A stretch of 64,000 nucleotides of DNA, taken from assembly GCA_020744225.1 (NCBI GenBank), contig JAGMWG010000017.1, positions 372,001 through 436,000 on the forward strand, read 5' to 3'. How positions within the stretch are numbered: the first letter of the stretch is position 1; each line of letters begins with the position of its first letter. Positions 11,948 to 21,639 of this stretch are shown in pieces. The position numbers and the translations under genes are program-made. Source of the DNA: Paraphoma chrysanthemicola (taxonomy: Eukaryota; Ascomycota; Dothideomycetes; Pleosporales; Phaeosphaeriaceae). The notes below the pieces were generated by a model. That model had not been told where the DNA came from, did not search any database, and saw nothing but the letters and a program-made list of their open reading frames with translations.

Positions 11948-13872
11948 ATGGGCAACAATGGTAACTTGAAATGTGATCGCAAGACTTACGCGCCAAAGGA
12001 AATCGCTTCTCCGGAAAGTAACGGTCCATCTCGCATCGAGCGAGACCTCTCTTCTTCCCCGCATCAGGACCATTACATGGAGGACGCGAACAGTGTAGAC
12101 TCGCCGATGATTCGAAGAGCAGCTGGAACGGTACCACACGTATGCATAGTCGGCGCTGGCGTAGCTGGCTTGCGATGTGCGGCCGTATTGCTCAAGCATG
12201 CTGCAAAAGTCACTATCCTGGAAGGACGTGACAGGGTAGGTGGACGCGTAAGTTGTACTCTATTTATGAACAGATGACGAGCAGCTGATAGCAGTGCAGC
12301 TTTTTCAGAGTGATGCACTTGGTCATTTGGTTGATCTGTAGGTCCGAAACCTCCTTCTTTCTTGCATTTAAGATGAACTAATTGCTATCAGTGGCCCAAA
12401 CTGGATACATGGCACTGATCACAATCCGATTCTTGATCTCGCGAAGGAAACTAATACCCAAACCATGAACTGGGACGGCCGAGCGTCTGTTTTCGATCAT
12501 TTAGGAAAAGGTATACCTCCAGAAGATGTACTAGAAAATGACGAGACTGTGTGGAGCATCATTGAGCAGGCTATGAAATACTCCAATGAAGATAGCGCAT
12601 CAATACCAGCTGAGCGGAGCCTCTTCAATTACTTTGAGGAACAAGTTCAGAAAATATTTCCAGACGAAGAAGATATCGCGAACCAGAAGTTGAAGAAGAA
12701 ACGAGAGACCATCCTCCAAATGGCCGAGATGTGGGGTGCCTTTGTGGGCTCGCCCGTCCAAACGCAGAGCTTGAAGTTCTTCTGGCTGGAAGAATGTATT
12801 GACGGGGAAAATCTCTTTGTTGCTGAGACGTACCACAAGATATTACAGAAGATTGCGGAGCCGGCGCTGAAGGCGAAGATCAAATTTGGCCACAAGGTGA
12901 CAAAGGTTATATCGAAAGAGTCAGAAGCCATTCCGAGAGTGACAATAGAGATTGAAGGCGAGGAAAGCGAGACGTTCGATGAAGTAATCGTGACCGCGCC
13001 CCTCGGCTGGCTCAAGAGAAACATGAAAGCCTTCGAACCCGAAGTACCCGTTCGCCTGAAGCAAGGCATCGAAGCCATCGGTTATGGGCACCTCGACAAG
13101 GTGTACATCAACTTCCCAACCGCCTTTTGGAACGAATCCGGTCCACCACCATCCACTGCACCGCCATCCTCAGCCAATACAAGCATACCAAACGTCACCG
13201 CCACCACCGCACCAGTACACCAACATCCCTCCGACTCTGCAGTCAATCCAGCACATTACCCAGGCTTCACGCACTGGCTCTCACCTACCTACGCACCCGA
13301 CACAAACCCGCACAAGTGGCAACAAGAAGCCGTCAACCTCGCCGCCCTCCCCGGCCCAGCCGCCCACCCAACACTCCTATTCTATATCTTCGGCCCAACA
13401 TCTCTGCACATCGCATCCCTACTCACCAACAACCCAGCATCAAAACACCAAGCCCTACTCACCGAATTCTTTCAACCGTACTTCTCCCGCTTACCAAACT
13501 ACTCCGCCGCGGATCCTGCGCATCAACCAAAACACATCCTGGCAACGAACTGGGCAAGCGACGAACTCGCCGGGTTTGGTAGTTATAGTAATTTCCAAAC
13601 GGGATTGGACAGGGGGAGTGAGGATATTGAGGTTATGAGACGAGGAATGCCGGAGAGAGGAGTATGGTTGGCTGGCGAACATACGGCGCCTTTTGTGGCG
13701 TTGGGGTAAGTCTTTCCTTGGCGATATTGTGGTAGTTGAGTGTGTTTGGCTAATGTATGATAGCACGGTGACGGGGGCTTGGTGGGCGGGAGAAGGGGTT
13801 GCGAGGAGGATCTTGAGGGCGTATGGGCTGGGTGGGGATGGAGTTAGGGAGAAAGAGGGAAATGAGGATTGA
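11948..13872 (+). CDS. FAD-dependent amine oxidase (polyamine oxidase / LSD-like family)
   Basis: Family role: oxidises an amine substrate, usually a polyamine, with O2 to give an aldehyde and H2O2. Seen: four exons, 11948-12247, 12300-12337, 12392-13705 and 13764-13872, encode 586 residues with every junction in phase. Residues ~63-80 hold the dinucleotide-binding turn (VGAGVAGLRCAAVLL), followed by EGRDRVGGR. GPNWIHG follows the second intron. The C-terminal FAD-contacting block WLAGEHTA lies near 13670. A Pro/Thr/Ser-rich insert of about 45 residues (13129-13263) interrupts the catalytic domain after AFWNESG. The first ~55 residues are polar with no signal peptide. Substrate specificity cannot be read. 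It could be a spermine oxidase or a histone-demethylase-like protein; no SWIRM domain is visible, which favours the former. Confidence 0.9.
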
Positions 13873-14237
13873 TCTCAACTGGTTATGTGAATGCTTTGGT
13901 CTAGGGACACTGAGGAATAATGCAGTTTAGCTGGCGGCTTTGTGGTTACCGTGATTGACAAGCTATCGGGTGGAAGATGAGCTGCGAGCATAAAGGAGTG
14001 CGCCAAAGTCACAGAGTTTCGCTTGTTGTGAGAATGGATTTCGTCTTTGGATTCAATGACGGCGATAGTCGGAAAGTTGTTGAGAGGGCGCTGCATGGTG
14101 CGACTGTAGTGGCTGGGCATGATTGTTCATACAACCGTTTCATCACAAATTAAAGCACTACTATAGGACGCAACAACACCATAAAAGTTTAAAAGATTTA
14201 GCTGGTATAGCAGGCATCATATTCATTTTGCTGCTGT
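13873..14237. other. Short convergent intergenic region
   Basis: These 365 bases lie between the 3' ends of the amine oxidase gene (+) and the gene at 14238-14840 (-). The stretch is AT-richer than its flanks and presumably holds both polyadenylation regions. No gene is seen. Confidence 0.55.
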
Positions 14238-14840
14238 TTAATGTACCTCCATGACGACCTCATTTGTCGAAAATTTCCTTCCACTGAACGGGCTATCGAT
14301 ATAGGCATTTAGTTCATCCTCGGTAACATCTCCACCATACTTGTCCCAGACGCCCTTGAAATCTCCTTCAGCCTTCACTTTGTACTTGGCAGGCTTCTGC
14401 TCCGGCATCCAGGGCTTGTCGAAAACAACCGACAACTCTTCTTCGGTACCAGGCGCCAGCGTTACAAGCTGGTCCTCGGGCGGTGGCATCTTCCGGTTGA
14501 TTTTCAACACGAACTGTTGGACTTCATCTCCACTCTCTTCGTTCACAATCTTAAAGACGCCTGTATTGAGTGCTGCAGAGTCGAGTGGTGTTCCCCACTT
14601 CAGGATGGTGTATGGAGTGTCGGGACTGCTGTTTTTGAGCGTGACAAGCAGCGATGGTGGATTTCGTGAGTCTTGCGAAAGTATGAATTCTAGGCCGGGG
14701 ATGCCGTTCGATGCGCTAGAACTTGACTTTGACATTGTGTAGGAGATTGACGCTGGCGATTGGTAGATGTAGAAAGCCCCGAGTAATGTAACGGCGACGC
14801 CGGTGATGACTGCAGTGCGACTGTTCCAGAAGCTTGCCAT
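14238..14840 (-). CDS. Membrane-anchored protein resembling a stand-alone deuterolysin (M35) prodomain
   Basis: One exon, 200 residues. Residues ~10-28 (AVITGVAVTLLGAFYIYQS) form a single N-terminal hydrophobic helix, either a signal anchor or a signal peptide. The remaining ~150 residues follow the pattern of the deuterolysin propeptide: VTLKN, then ILKWGTPLD, a V-F/V-K strand, a G-x-x-V-x-x-F segment, and then LVTLAPGTEEELSVVF. The same order (VTLTN, LLSKGTFLD, VPFEGIKIR, FITLAAGETKEITVE) occurs in the prodomain of the deuterolysin at 16589-17822, only 1.7 kb away. There is no metalloprotease domain and no HExxH. Resemblance is seen by eye. An inhibitor, chaperone or unrelated beta-sandwich role would be inference. 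The gene itself looks sound. Confidence 0.8.
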   Translation of the reverse strand: MASFWNSRTAVITGVAVTLLGAFYIYQSPASISYTMSKSSSSASNGIPGLEFILSQDSRNPPSLLVTLKNSSPDTPYTILKWGTPLDSAALNTGVFKIVNEESGDEVQQFVLKINRKMPPPEDQLVTLAPGTEEELSVVFDKPWMPEQKPAKYKVKAEGDFKGVWDKYGGDVTEDELNAYIDSPFSGRKFSTNEVVMEVH

Positions 14841-16588
14841 CGGGTATCAGTAATGATTTGACAGCTTTAGAAAAGACAAGAGAAGTCCAACGATCAAGTA
14901 GCAGGTAGTTGTGCGCGTGCGCTCCTATCGCCAGGTGGGATGTTCCTGGGCAGCGGGGAGCGCCAAACCAGTATGGGCAGGAGCCGATGCTGTGTTCTGT
15001 CTGCAGTGCTTGGACTCTGCGATACTACTCGACAAGCAGTGCTGTTGCCTTGTACACAGAGATTGGGTTTAAGCGCCGGAGAGCACGACTGGGCGAAGAG
15101 GTGGGCGATGACGTTGCACTTGTGGCCCTTCGAAGGCACATCGGCAAACAGGCGCATCGTGTCTCTCTCAATCAAGGCCCGACCGGGGACATTGTGATGC
15201 AAACACACGTTATGTCATATCAAACCAATGAAGCCACCCGCAGAAGACGGGCTGCTGTACAGGCAATCCTGCCTCGCTTGGATAGGAAGGAGGGTGAAAC
15301 GTACCGGTGGCGCTAAGATAGATTAATCGCTGGGACACAAGTACTTCGTACGCAATACGATTCGTCGACCATATAAGAGATGAAACGACGTCTTAGTCAA
15401 ATATTGATGCGGCTCGAAGTCTAGGCTAAGATGGCGTGGGCCGTTATGCGATGAAGGAGGCCGTTAGATCAAGCCGCCCCACATCACTCCCGCGCTGCCT
15501 AACCATGTTGCGCAGCCGGCGTGCACGTGCCGTTTGCCACCAATACGTCCACGAAATCTTCCGACAACCTTCTTTCAACATCCTGGATGATATCTCATTG
15601 TGTCGGCCATGGCTGAGACCACAACGACGTGCGATGACGATGGTTCAAGCGACACTCGTCTGTTGCAGCTGATCCAATATGTCATTGGAGATTGATGCGA
15701 CAATCATCAATCTGCTAGATGAAGTCCAAGCCTGCGGAACAAGCGTACAAGACAGTAGAAATGTTTATCAGAAATATACACGGCATTGGGCTGTCATGCG
15801 TTGTCTGCTGTTTGACACACAAGGTTATCGTTGTGAGCTCGATCTCGGCTACCCGCTTCTGATTCAAAGTACTCAGATCTCTTCCAATCACCATCGACAC
15901 CTTCATCGCCCTGTCTGGACGCTTCACGAAGTTGCCTGGTGCAGACAAACTACCGACAAATCGAAGGCGAGAATGCTTGTTTCACGGCGTACCGGGGTAC
16001 CTGTCCCCACACATCTCCTACTCCGCCAAGGCTTTAACCACCTTTCCTTAATCTACACCCGGCTGATCGACATAGAATATGTGCCGAGGATGACTGATCT
16101 GGACGTTTCGTTCTGCAATATCCATACGCCGACTTGTCCCTTATCATTTTGCATTTGCAGGCAACCTGCCGACCTTCCACATTCATCGTGTCACCCGTTG
16201 TCGGACGGTGCCGCATCGGCACAATGCTGTCCCTTCATGTATACGAGACCAATCAGTGCATCGGAACGGGAACTGTTCCGTTTCTTTGGGGATGCGTTGT
16301 GCTGTTGCTCCACTGACTTTGCCTGCAATCACTCCAAAACCTCCGACGCCTGCCCAGACCAGACAAGCTTCGGGAGGCGTTGACCAAGATGCTACCCCAG
16401 GCTTGGAAGGCGAGTTTTGCTGCACAATAGTCTTGGGGAATATCAACGGGTAGCCAGAGGGTATAAAGTCGTGTGTTTGCCGTATTGTGATAGCCATCCA
16501 CTCAAGCCGATCTCCAGCTCTTCCTCAGTCTCTCCAGCTCCCTTCAAGCTACTTCTGTTGAGTCATTGTACCTCTCCTCACATTCACT
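14841..16588. other. Intergenic region between the prodomain-like gene and deuterolysin
   Basis: These 1.7 kb lie between two divergently transcribed genes. Several open frames of up to ~230 codons exist (for example 15679-16383 on +), but their composition is erratic (Cys/His/Arg-rich) and I do not accept them. The right end holds the deuterolysin promoter with a TATA box at 16462-16467. Confidence 0.55.
16462..16467 (+). promoter_or_regulatory. TATA box of the deuterolysin gene
   Basis: TATAAA lies 122 bases upstream of the ATG at 16589. A pyrimidine-rich CTCTCCAGCTCCCTTC-type leader between them is typical of strongly expressed fungal secreted-protein genes. Confidence 0.6.
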
Positions 16589-17822
16589 ATGAAGGTTTTC
16601 GGTCAGATCACTGTCGCCGCTTTGGCCTCGTACGCCACTGCTGCATCAGTGGATGTCTTCAAGCGAGAGACTCCTCTGAGTGTTCAACTTGCCGCTACTG
16701 GCAATTCTGAGGTCAAGGTCACTTTGACCAACAACGGCGACAAGACATTGAACCTTCTCAGCAAGGGTACTTTCTTGGATGAGGTCAACCCTGTTGAGAA
16801 GGTCACTCTTTACTCTGCCGGAGGAAGTACGTAACAACCGCCCTTATATCATCGCCAATGCATCGTCATTGGGCTACAATAGCCACGCTTCGAATATAAG
16901 CAGCAAACAATACTTCTATAGCAGGACGTACGATCTAACATACTATTAGGCACAAAGGTTCCTTTTGAGGGTATCAAGATCCGACTTTTGACCAGTGGAC
17001 TGCAATCAGATGATTTCATCACCCTCGCAGCTGGAGAGACTAAGGAGATCACGGTTGAGACTGCTGCTCTTCACAGCCTGAACGACGGCGGTGACTTTGA
17101 CGTTTTCGCCAAGGGTCTTCTGCCGTACGCAGAGGAAGCTTCAACCGAGCTGGCTGGTGCCCTCAACTACGAGTCCAACAAGCTCACCATGACGGTCGAT
17201 GGTGCTCAAGCAGCCACCGTTGCCAAGGCCATCGTCAAGCGCACCACCGTTGGCTCAAGCTGCACTGGAACTAAGTTGACCGCCATCCGCACTGCGCTGT
17301 CCAACTGCGCCAAACTCGCAACCTCTGCTGCTACTTCCGCTGCCGCCGGCACAAAGCTTGACACCTACTTCAAGTCGACCACCACCGCCACCAAGAACAC
17401 CGTCGCTGCCCGCCTGCGCGCCGTTGCTTCTGACTGTGGAAGCTCGTCCTCTACGACCACGACAAACTGCAACGACCCTTACTCGGGCTGCTCATCTAAT
17501 GTTCTTGCCTACACTGTGCCTTCTCAAGATTTCATCACTTACTGCCCGATTTTCTTCAGCGCCCTTCCCGCCCTTTCCTCGACTTGCCACGCTCAGGATC
17601 AGGCTACTACCGTTCTCCACGAGGAGACCCACGCCGATGCTGTATACAGCCCTGGAACCGATGACCTCGGATACGGCTTTGCCGCTGCTTCCAGGCTTAC
17701 GACTACGCAAGCGCTTAACAACGCCGACTCCTTTGCCCTTTACGCTAATGGTGAGTTGATCTCTGTCGGCACTTATTGGAATAATACTAACGTGTAATAC
17801 AGCTATCTACGTCAACTGCTAG
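16589..17822 (+). CDS. Deuterolysin, secreted neutral zinc metalloprotease (peptidase family M35)
   Basis: Three exons, 16589-16826, 16950-17750 and 17803-17822, give 352 residues. The introns are 123 and 52 nt, and the last exon encodes only the C-terminal residues and stop. An Ala-rich signal peptide covers residues ~1-19. A propeptide runs to a Lys-Arg Kex2-type site (IVKR|TTVGSSC), followed by the mature Cys-rich enzyme. HEETH (the HExxH zinc site) is followed by GTDDLGYG, which fits the aspzincin signature in which an Asp supplies the third ligand. The length is typical of family M35. These enzymes degrade basic proteins outside the cell. The N-terminal prodomain shares its pattern with the product of the neighbouring gene at 14238-14840. 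Identity and structure are both secure. Confidence 0.95.
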
Positions 17823-17945
17823 ATCGAGTTGGGGTGATAATCTAGTGCCTTTTCAGTGCTTGAGAACAGCGACAAGCTTACGCATATACCAAGAATATAA
17901 AGTTTCATGACTTCATTACAAGCATCTCAGTGCTAATTTGACATG

Positions 17946-19521
17946 TCAAAACGTGCTTCCTCTTGTCAAGCTCCGCTTCCACCCTCTCCTTGTCAGGCCT
18001 TCCTCGCCCGTCTCTACCCTCCTAACCTTCAATTCTTCCTTCGGCACCAAAAGTTTGCCCTTGCTCGTCCTCAACTTTTCTTTCAGTTCTTCTTCTTCTA
18101 AATCCTCGATACCATTTCCAATCTCTTCCCGCACTGCGGCTGCGTACTCGATTATACTGCGAAGTAGTCCAGGTCGTCGTCCACTCTTGTACACGCGCGA
18201 TCCACGCCGTGTGTCCATCCACATGCCGACCATGATACAACTCCATACGAAATTGAAAATGGAGATCATGAACAAGAAGATATATGAGAAACCCCACTGA
18301 TACGTCTCGCCAGGCTTACACGACGTGTGCGACAGCATGTATATGTTGCTATATAGGTCGCTCTGGCGGCAGTCTTTGATACAATAGAATGACTCCTTGT
18401 AATCCGTGAAATCGTCGTTACTAATTGTTGTCTGAATGCTCGTAAGGTTGAGACTAGGCGAAGATAGCGTTGTGTTCTTTCCGGCCAGTGACCATGTGGA
18501 CGTGCCGTTTCGGATAATGTTTCCAAAGCCTGGAATGCCATCTTGAGTGACCTCAAAGGTAGGTTTTGGCGTCAAATTGGGCCCTTCGAGACTTTTCAAG
18601 TCTATTTGGAATTAGTAAGAGGGTCTAGTCTGGCGCTATGGACATAGAGAGCTCACATTGCTCAATCGCTTGGATAAGCTCTTCATCCCGTGCACCAGCT
18701 ATCAACGGCTTTGCATAACCGATCCTACTCGCATCGTTGATAACGTACGCCGCTTTGTCGACCATTCCCCATGCCATCAAATTCCCTTCCGAGTCTTCGG
18801 CGTATGGTTCGCTCTTGGCGATATATCCGGTCATGGCGGCCATCAGCGTAGGGAAACTCAACACGTATAACGTGCTGAAGAACATGCACACAATCGCCAG
18901 CCTGCGAAAAAATCGCTTCCAAGTCCCCTTACCATAGGTAAGGAATTCTTTGAACAGGGTGCCAAGTGTGTTGAGAGAATTTGGCTCGAATGCGATACAG
19001 GCGTACATTTTCCAACTCGTGAAGTGCTGCTCCATATGCCAGACCAGCCACTCATTGAACACGCGGTAATTCACCCACGCGAGCATGATCTGTCCGCCTC
19101 TTCCGATGATCAGATCCCAGGCGATGTCGATTACTTTGACCTGTGTAAAGGTCATGCTGCCAAAGCTAAGGTTGGGCGTGAAGAAATAACTCGAGTCCAT
19201 GATCTCCCATGTCGCATCTGTTGCATATTTCCAGAGACCGTTGGGGTAGCAGGAGCGCCCACGGATGTAGGATTGCGATGCTGTCTCTGCGACGACGGAG
19301 AGCGTGATGATGGGCGCTAAAGCAAGTGGGAGAAGAGACAGTATGAGAAACGGGCGCAAAGGGAAGGACGACCGTTTGGAACGAGAAGTCAAAGTAGGAA
19401 CATCTGATGTGGTCCAAGAAGCGGATTTGGGGTCGCTGCTTTGGCCGTCCATCGCGAGCATCTCGTGGCTGGAGCGAGACGTCTGTTCATAGTCGGGTTG
19501 GCGTGCGGGTATGAACTTCAT
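17946..19521 (-). CDS. Fungal multi-pass membrane protein of unknown function
   Basis: Two exons, 19521-18657 and 18601-17946, separated by a 54-nt intron, give 506 residues. The first in-frame ATG (MKFIPARQPDYEQ) is taken as start. After a polar Ser/Thr-rich N-terminus there are hydrophobic segments near residues ~60-80 (FLILSLLPLALAPIITLSV), in the middle of exon 1 (IVCMFFSTLYVLSFPTLMA), and one near the end (YIFLFMISIFNFVWSCIMVG). Several Asn-glycosylation sequons and paired cysteines lie in the loop before the last helix. The tail is a charged, probably coiled segment (EDLEEEELKEKL). I recognise the overall type, common in filamentous ascomycetes, but no named domain or function. Exon structure is good. 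Confidence 0.8.
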
Positions 19522-20668
19522 CACGAACACCAAGGCGGGCTTGTCGCATCGCGGGGTCTCCGGCGTGATAGAATAGTGAAGAGTCGCAATGAGGTTCGAG
19601 AGTTTGCGTTGATGTCATTTTTTAGGCGTCCAAGATCAACGTTTGAGGAGACGAGATTAGATGCCAAGTGAGGCGCAGCAAGATCTCCCGGTGCGGCCCA
19701 ATTTCACATGTACTTTTGAGATCTTTCCACCATAACATGGACAGGTGACATAGATTTATCTCATCCTCAAAACGTTCCAAGACTCGATTTTGTGCGAGCC
19801 GGAGGTGCGCAGCCGCAGAGTGCGCGAAAGAAATTTCCATGCATGAGGTACTGCAACAGATGCTGGTTCCATGTCATGGAAGCTGTCGATGCATGGGCAC
19901 TTCGCCATGCAGACAAATACTACTCACAATCATACGCCGCATGTGCAGCACCTGTAGGATTTGTATCTTCAAAATGTAGAAGAGAAGTTCTGTTGCGAAG
20001 TTGATGGAGAATGGAGGTGAATCGCGCTAAATCCGCCCACCCTCGACCCGAACGCTTCGCAACGCCTTCCGCGCATTCCTCGTTCGCCCCAGACCGCCAT
20101 TGCGATCCAGCTGAATCCACTTCGAACACTAATGCTGCACGCAACTTTACGCCTCACAGCACAATGCATACCCCAGCTCAGCCCGCAACCCCACTTCACC
20201 AATGATCAGCGCCGGTTTGCGGGTGTGGCTGCACGTTCCTTTCAACATACCCGAGAGCTAACCCAACACGGACAAGTAGGACTGCACCACCGATGTAGGG
20301 CTGGCTGTGGGGGTGTATACATGCATCGAAAGCTGAAAAGGCACATGCTCAATGCATGAGTATGAGCGGTGTGATAGGATGTCACTAATTGCAGACTTAT
20401 CTGGCAAGAATGGGTCAAAGTGAAACTTCGCGCATATAAGACCGTCCACTTCTCACTCATCGCAACGGACTTCAGCACAGTTCCATCCCATTGATATTCA
20501 CCGATCTCATCCACGAGCTACAACACCGAGTTTCAAATCCACACTTTCTCCCTTCATAAACCCACACACCAAACGCCAACACACCATCAAAATGCCAAAC
20601 TTCCATCCCTTCTTCCCACGCGTCCGCCACACAACCCCACCCTCCCCAACAACCACTTCACCTGAATC
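19522..20668. other. Divergent intergenic region
   Basis: These 1.1 kb lie between the membrane-protein gene (-) and the secreted-protein gene (+). No credible exon is seen. A TATA-like TATAAG at 20435-20440, followed by a CT/CA-rich leader up to 20668, probably belongs to the gene at 20669. Confidence 0.55.
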
Positions 20669-21445
20669 ATGCTCTCCTCAACCATCCTCCCCCTCCTTGC
20701 AGCCACAGCAGCCGCCCAGACAGCAACAATCCTCATCCCAGACTGGTGCATAACTCAATCCTCCCCTGCCGTCACCGTCGTCAATCGCGACCGAGATCTG
20801 ACCACATACTCGTACTCCTGTTCGACCGACACATCCGCCATGTCCAGCGCATCGGTAAAAGCAAGCAGTATCGCCGTCGATGCAAAGAGCCGCGCAAGTG
20901 AACTCAAAGCCAGTCTCCAGGGCTTGAAACCAACCGACAAGCCTGATGTGCGACGTGCGGTACTAGGACGCAGGGACGATACGTGTTATGGCTGGGATGC
21001 ATTCGATGCGTGTATTCCGTGGGAAATCACACAGGGTCCGTCCATCTGGGCGGTACATTACACGGTGACGGGGATTGTGGCGCTGGATCAAGAGTGTTCG
21101 TTTGGAGCAGGCGGGGTGGCGAGTGGTGCGGCGACATGTACTGCTGATGGGCGGCTGGATCCGGAGGTTTGGGGACGAGGGGATGGGCCGAGGACACATA
21201 CGTTTCCTAAGAGTGATGTGGATCAGTTCTGGATTAGGGAGACGGTCAAAGTCACGGAGGCGGGCGGGGTTGTGGCAGCGACGAGTGCGAGTGGGACGAG
21301 GTCTGGCTTTGCTGAACAGAGTCGGTCGGTAGTGGCAGGAAGTCAGGAGCAGAGTGTGGGACTTGGTGTTGTTGCGATGCCAACGGGTTTGATGGCGATG
21401 GGCGTTGGGGCCGGAGGGGTTTTGATGGCTGCATTGGCGCTGTGA
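20669..21445 (+). CDS. Secreted, probably GPI-anchored protein of unknown function
   Basis: A single exon of 258 codons. Residues 1-16 (MLSSTILPLLAATAAA) are a clear signal peptide. The body has six to eight cysteines and a basic dibasic stretch (LGRRDD) that could be a Kex2 site. The C-terminus has a Ser/Gly-rich region followed by a hydrophobic tail (MAMGVGAGGVLMAALAL), the pattern of a GPI-anchor signal. No catalytic motif is recognised. Such proteins are common at fungal cell surfaces and can be effectors, but that is only inference. The leader is pyrimidine-rich with a TATA-like word about 230 bases upstream. Confidence 0.8.
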   Translation: MLSSTILPLLAATAAAQTATILIPDWCITQSSPAVTVVNRDRDLTTYSYSCSTDTSAMSSASVKASSIAVDAKSRASELKASLQGLKPTDKPDVRRAVLGRRDDTCYGWDAFDACIPWEITQGPSIWAVHYTVTGIVALDQECSFGAGGVASGAATCTADGRLDPEVWGRGDGPRTHTFPKSDVDQFWIRETVKVTEAGGVVAATSASGTRSGFAEQSRSVVAGSQEQSVGLGVVAMPTGLMAMGVGAGGVLMAALAL

Positions 21446-21639
21446 GTGTCTGGTAGCGTTGGATGGTTGTACGATGTTCTCCTTTCTTCTGTAAATAAAG
21501 TCATTCTCTTTACTTGCCATAGATAGATAGTCTTCTCATTTCTCAAGGACCATGGGTTAGAACATAAAGCTTTGAAATTGAACGTTTCTGGGAACAGGGT
21601 ATCATTGCGAAGTGAAGTCACAGAATCATCGTGTCGTCT

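Noticed and set aside
13084..13638. Second open frame inside the amine oxidase exon, Pro/Thr/His-rich
   Set aside because: The other frame carries the FAD-binding and conserved C-terminal blocks; this is an overlap shadow.
15679..16383. 234-codon plus-strand frame upstream of the deuterolysin gene
   Set aside because: Erratic Cys/His/Arg composition, no motif, and it overlaps the probable promoter of the deuterolysin gene.
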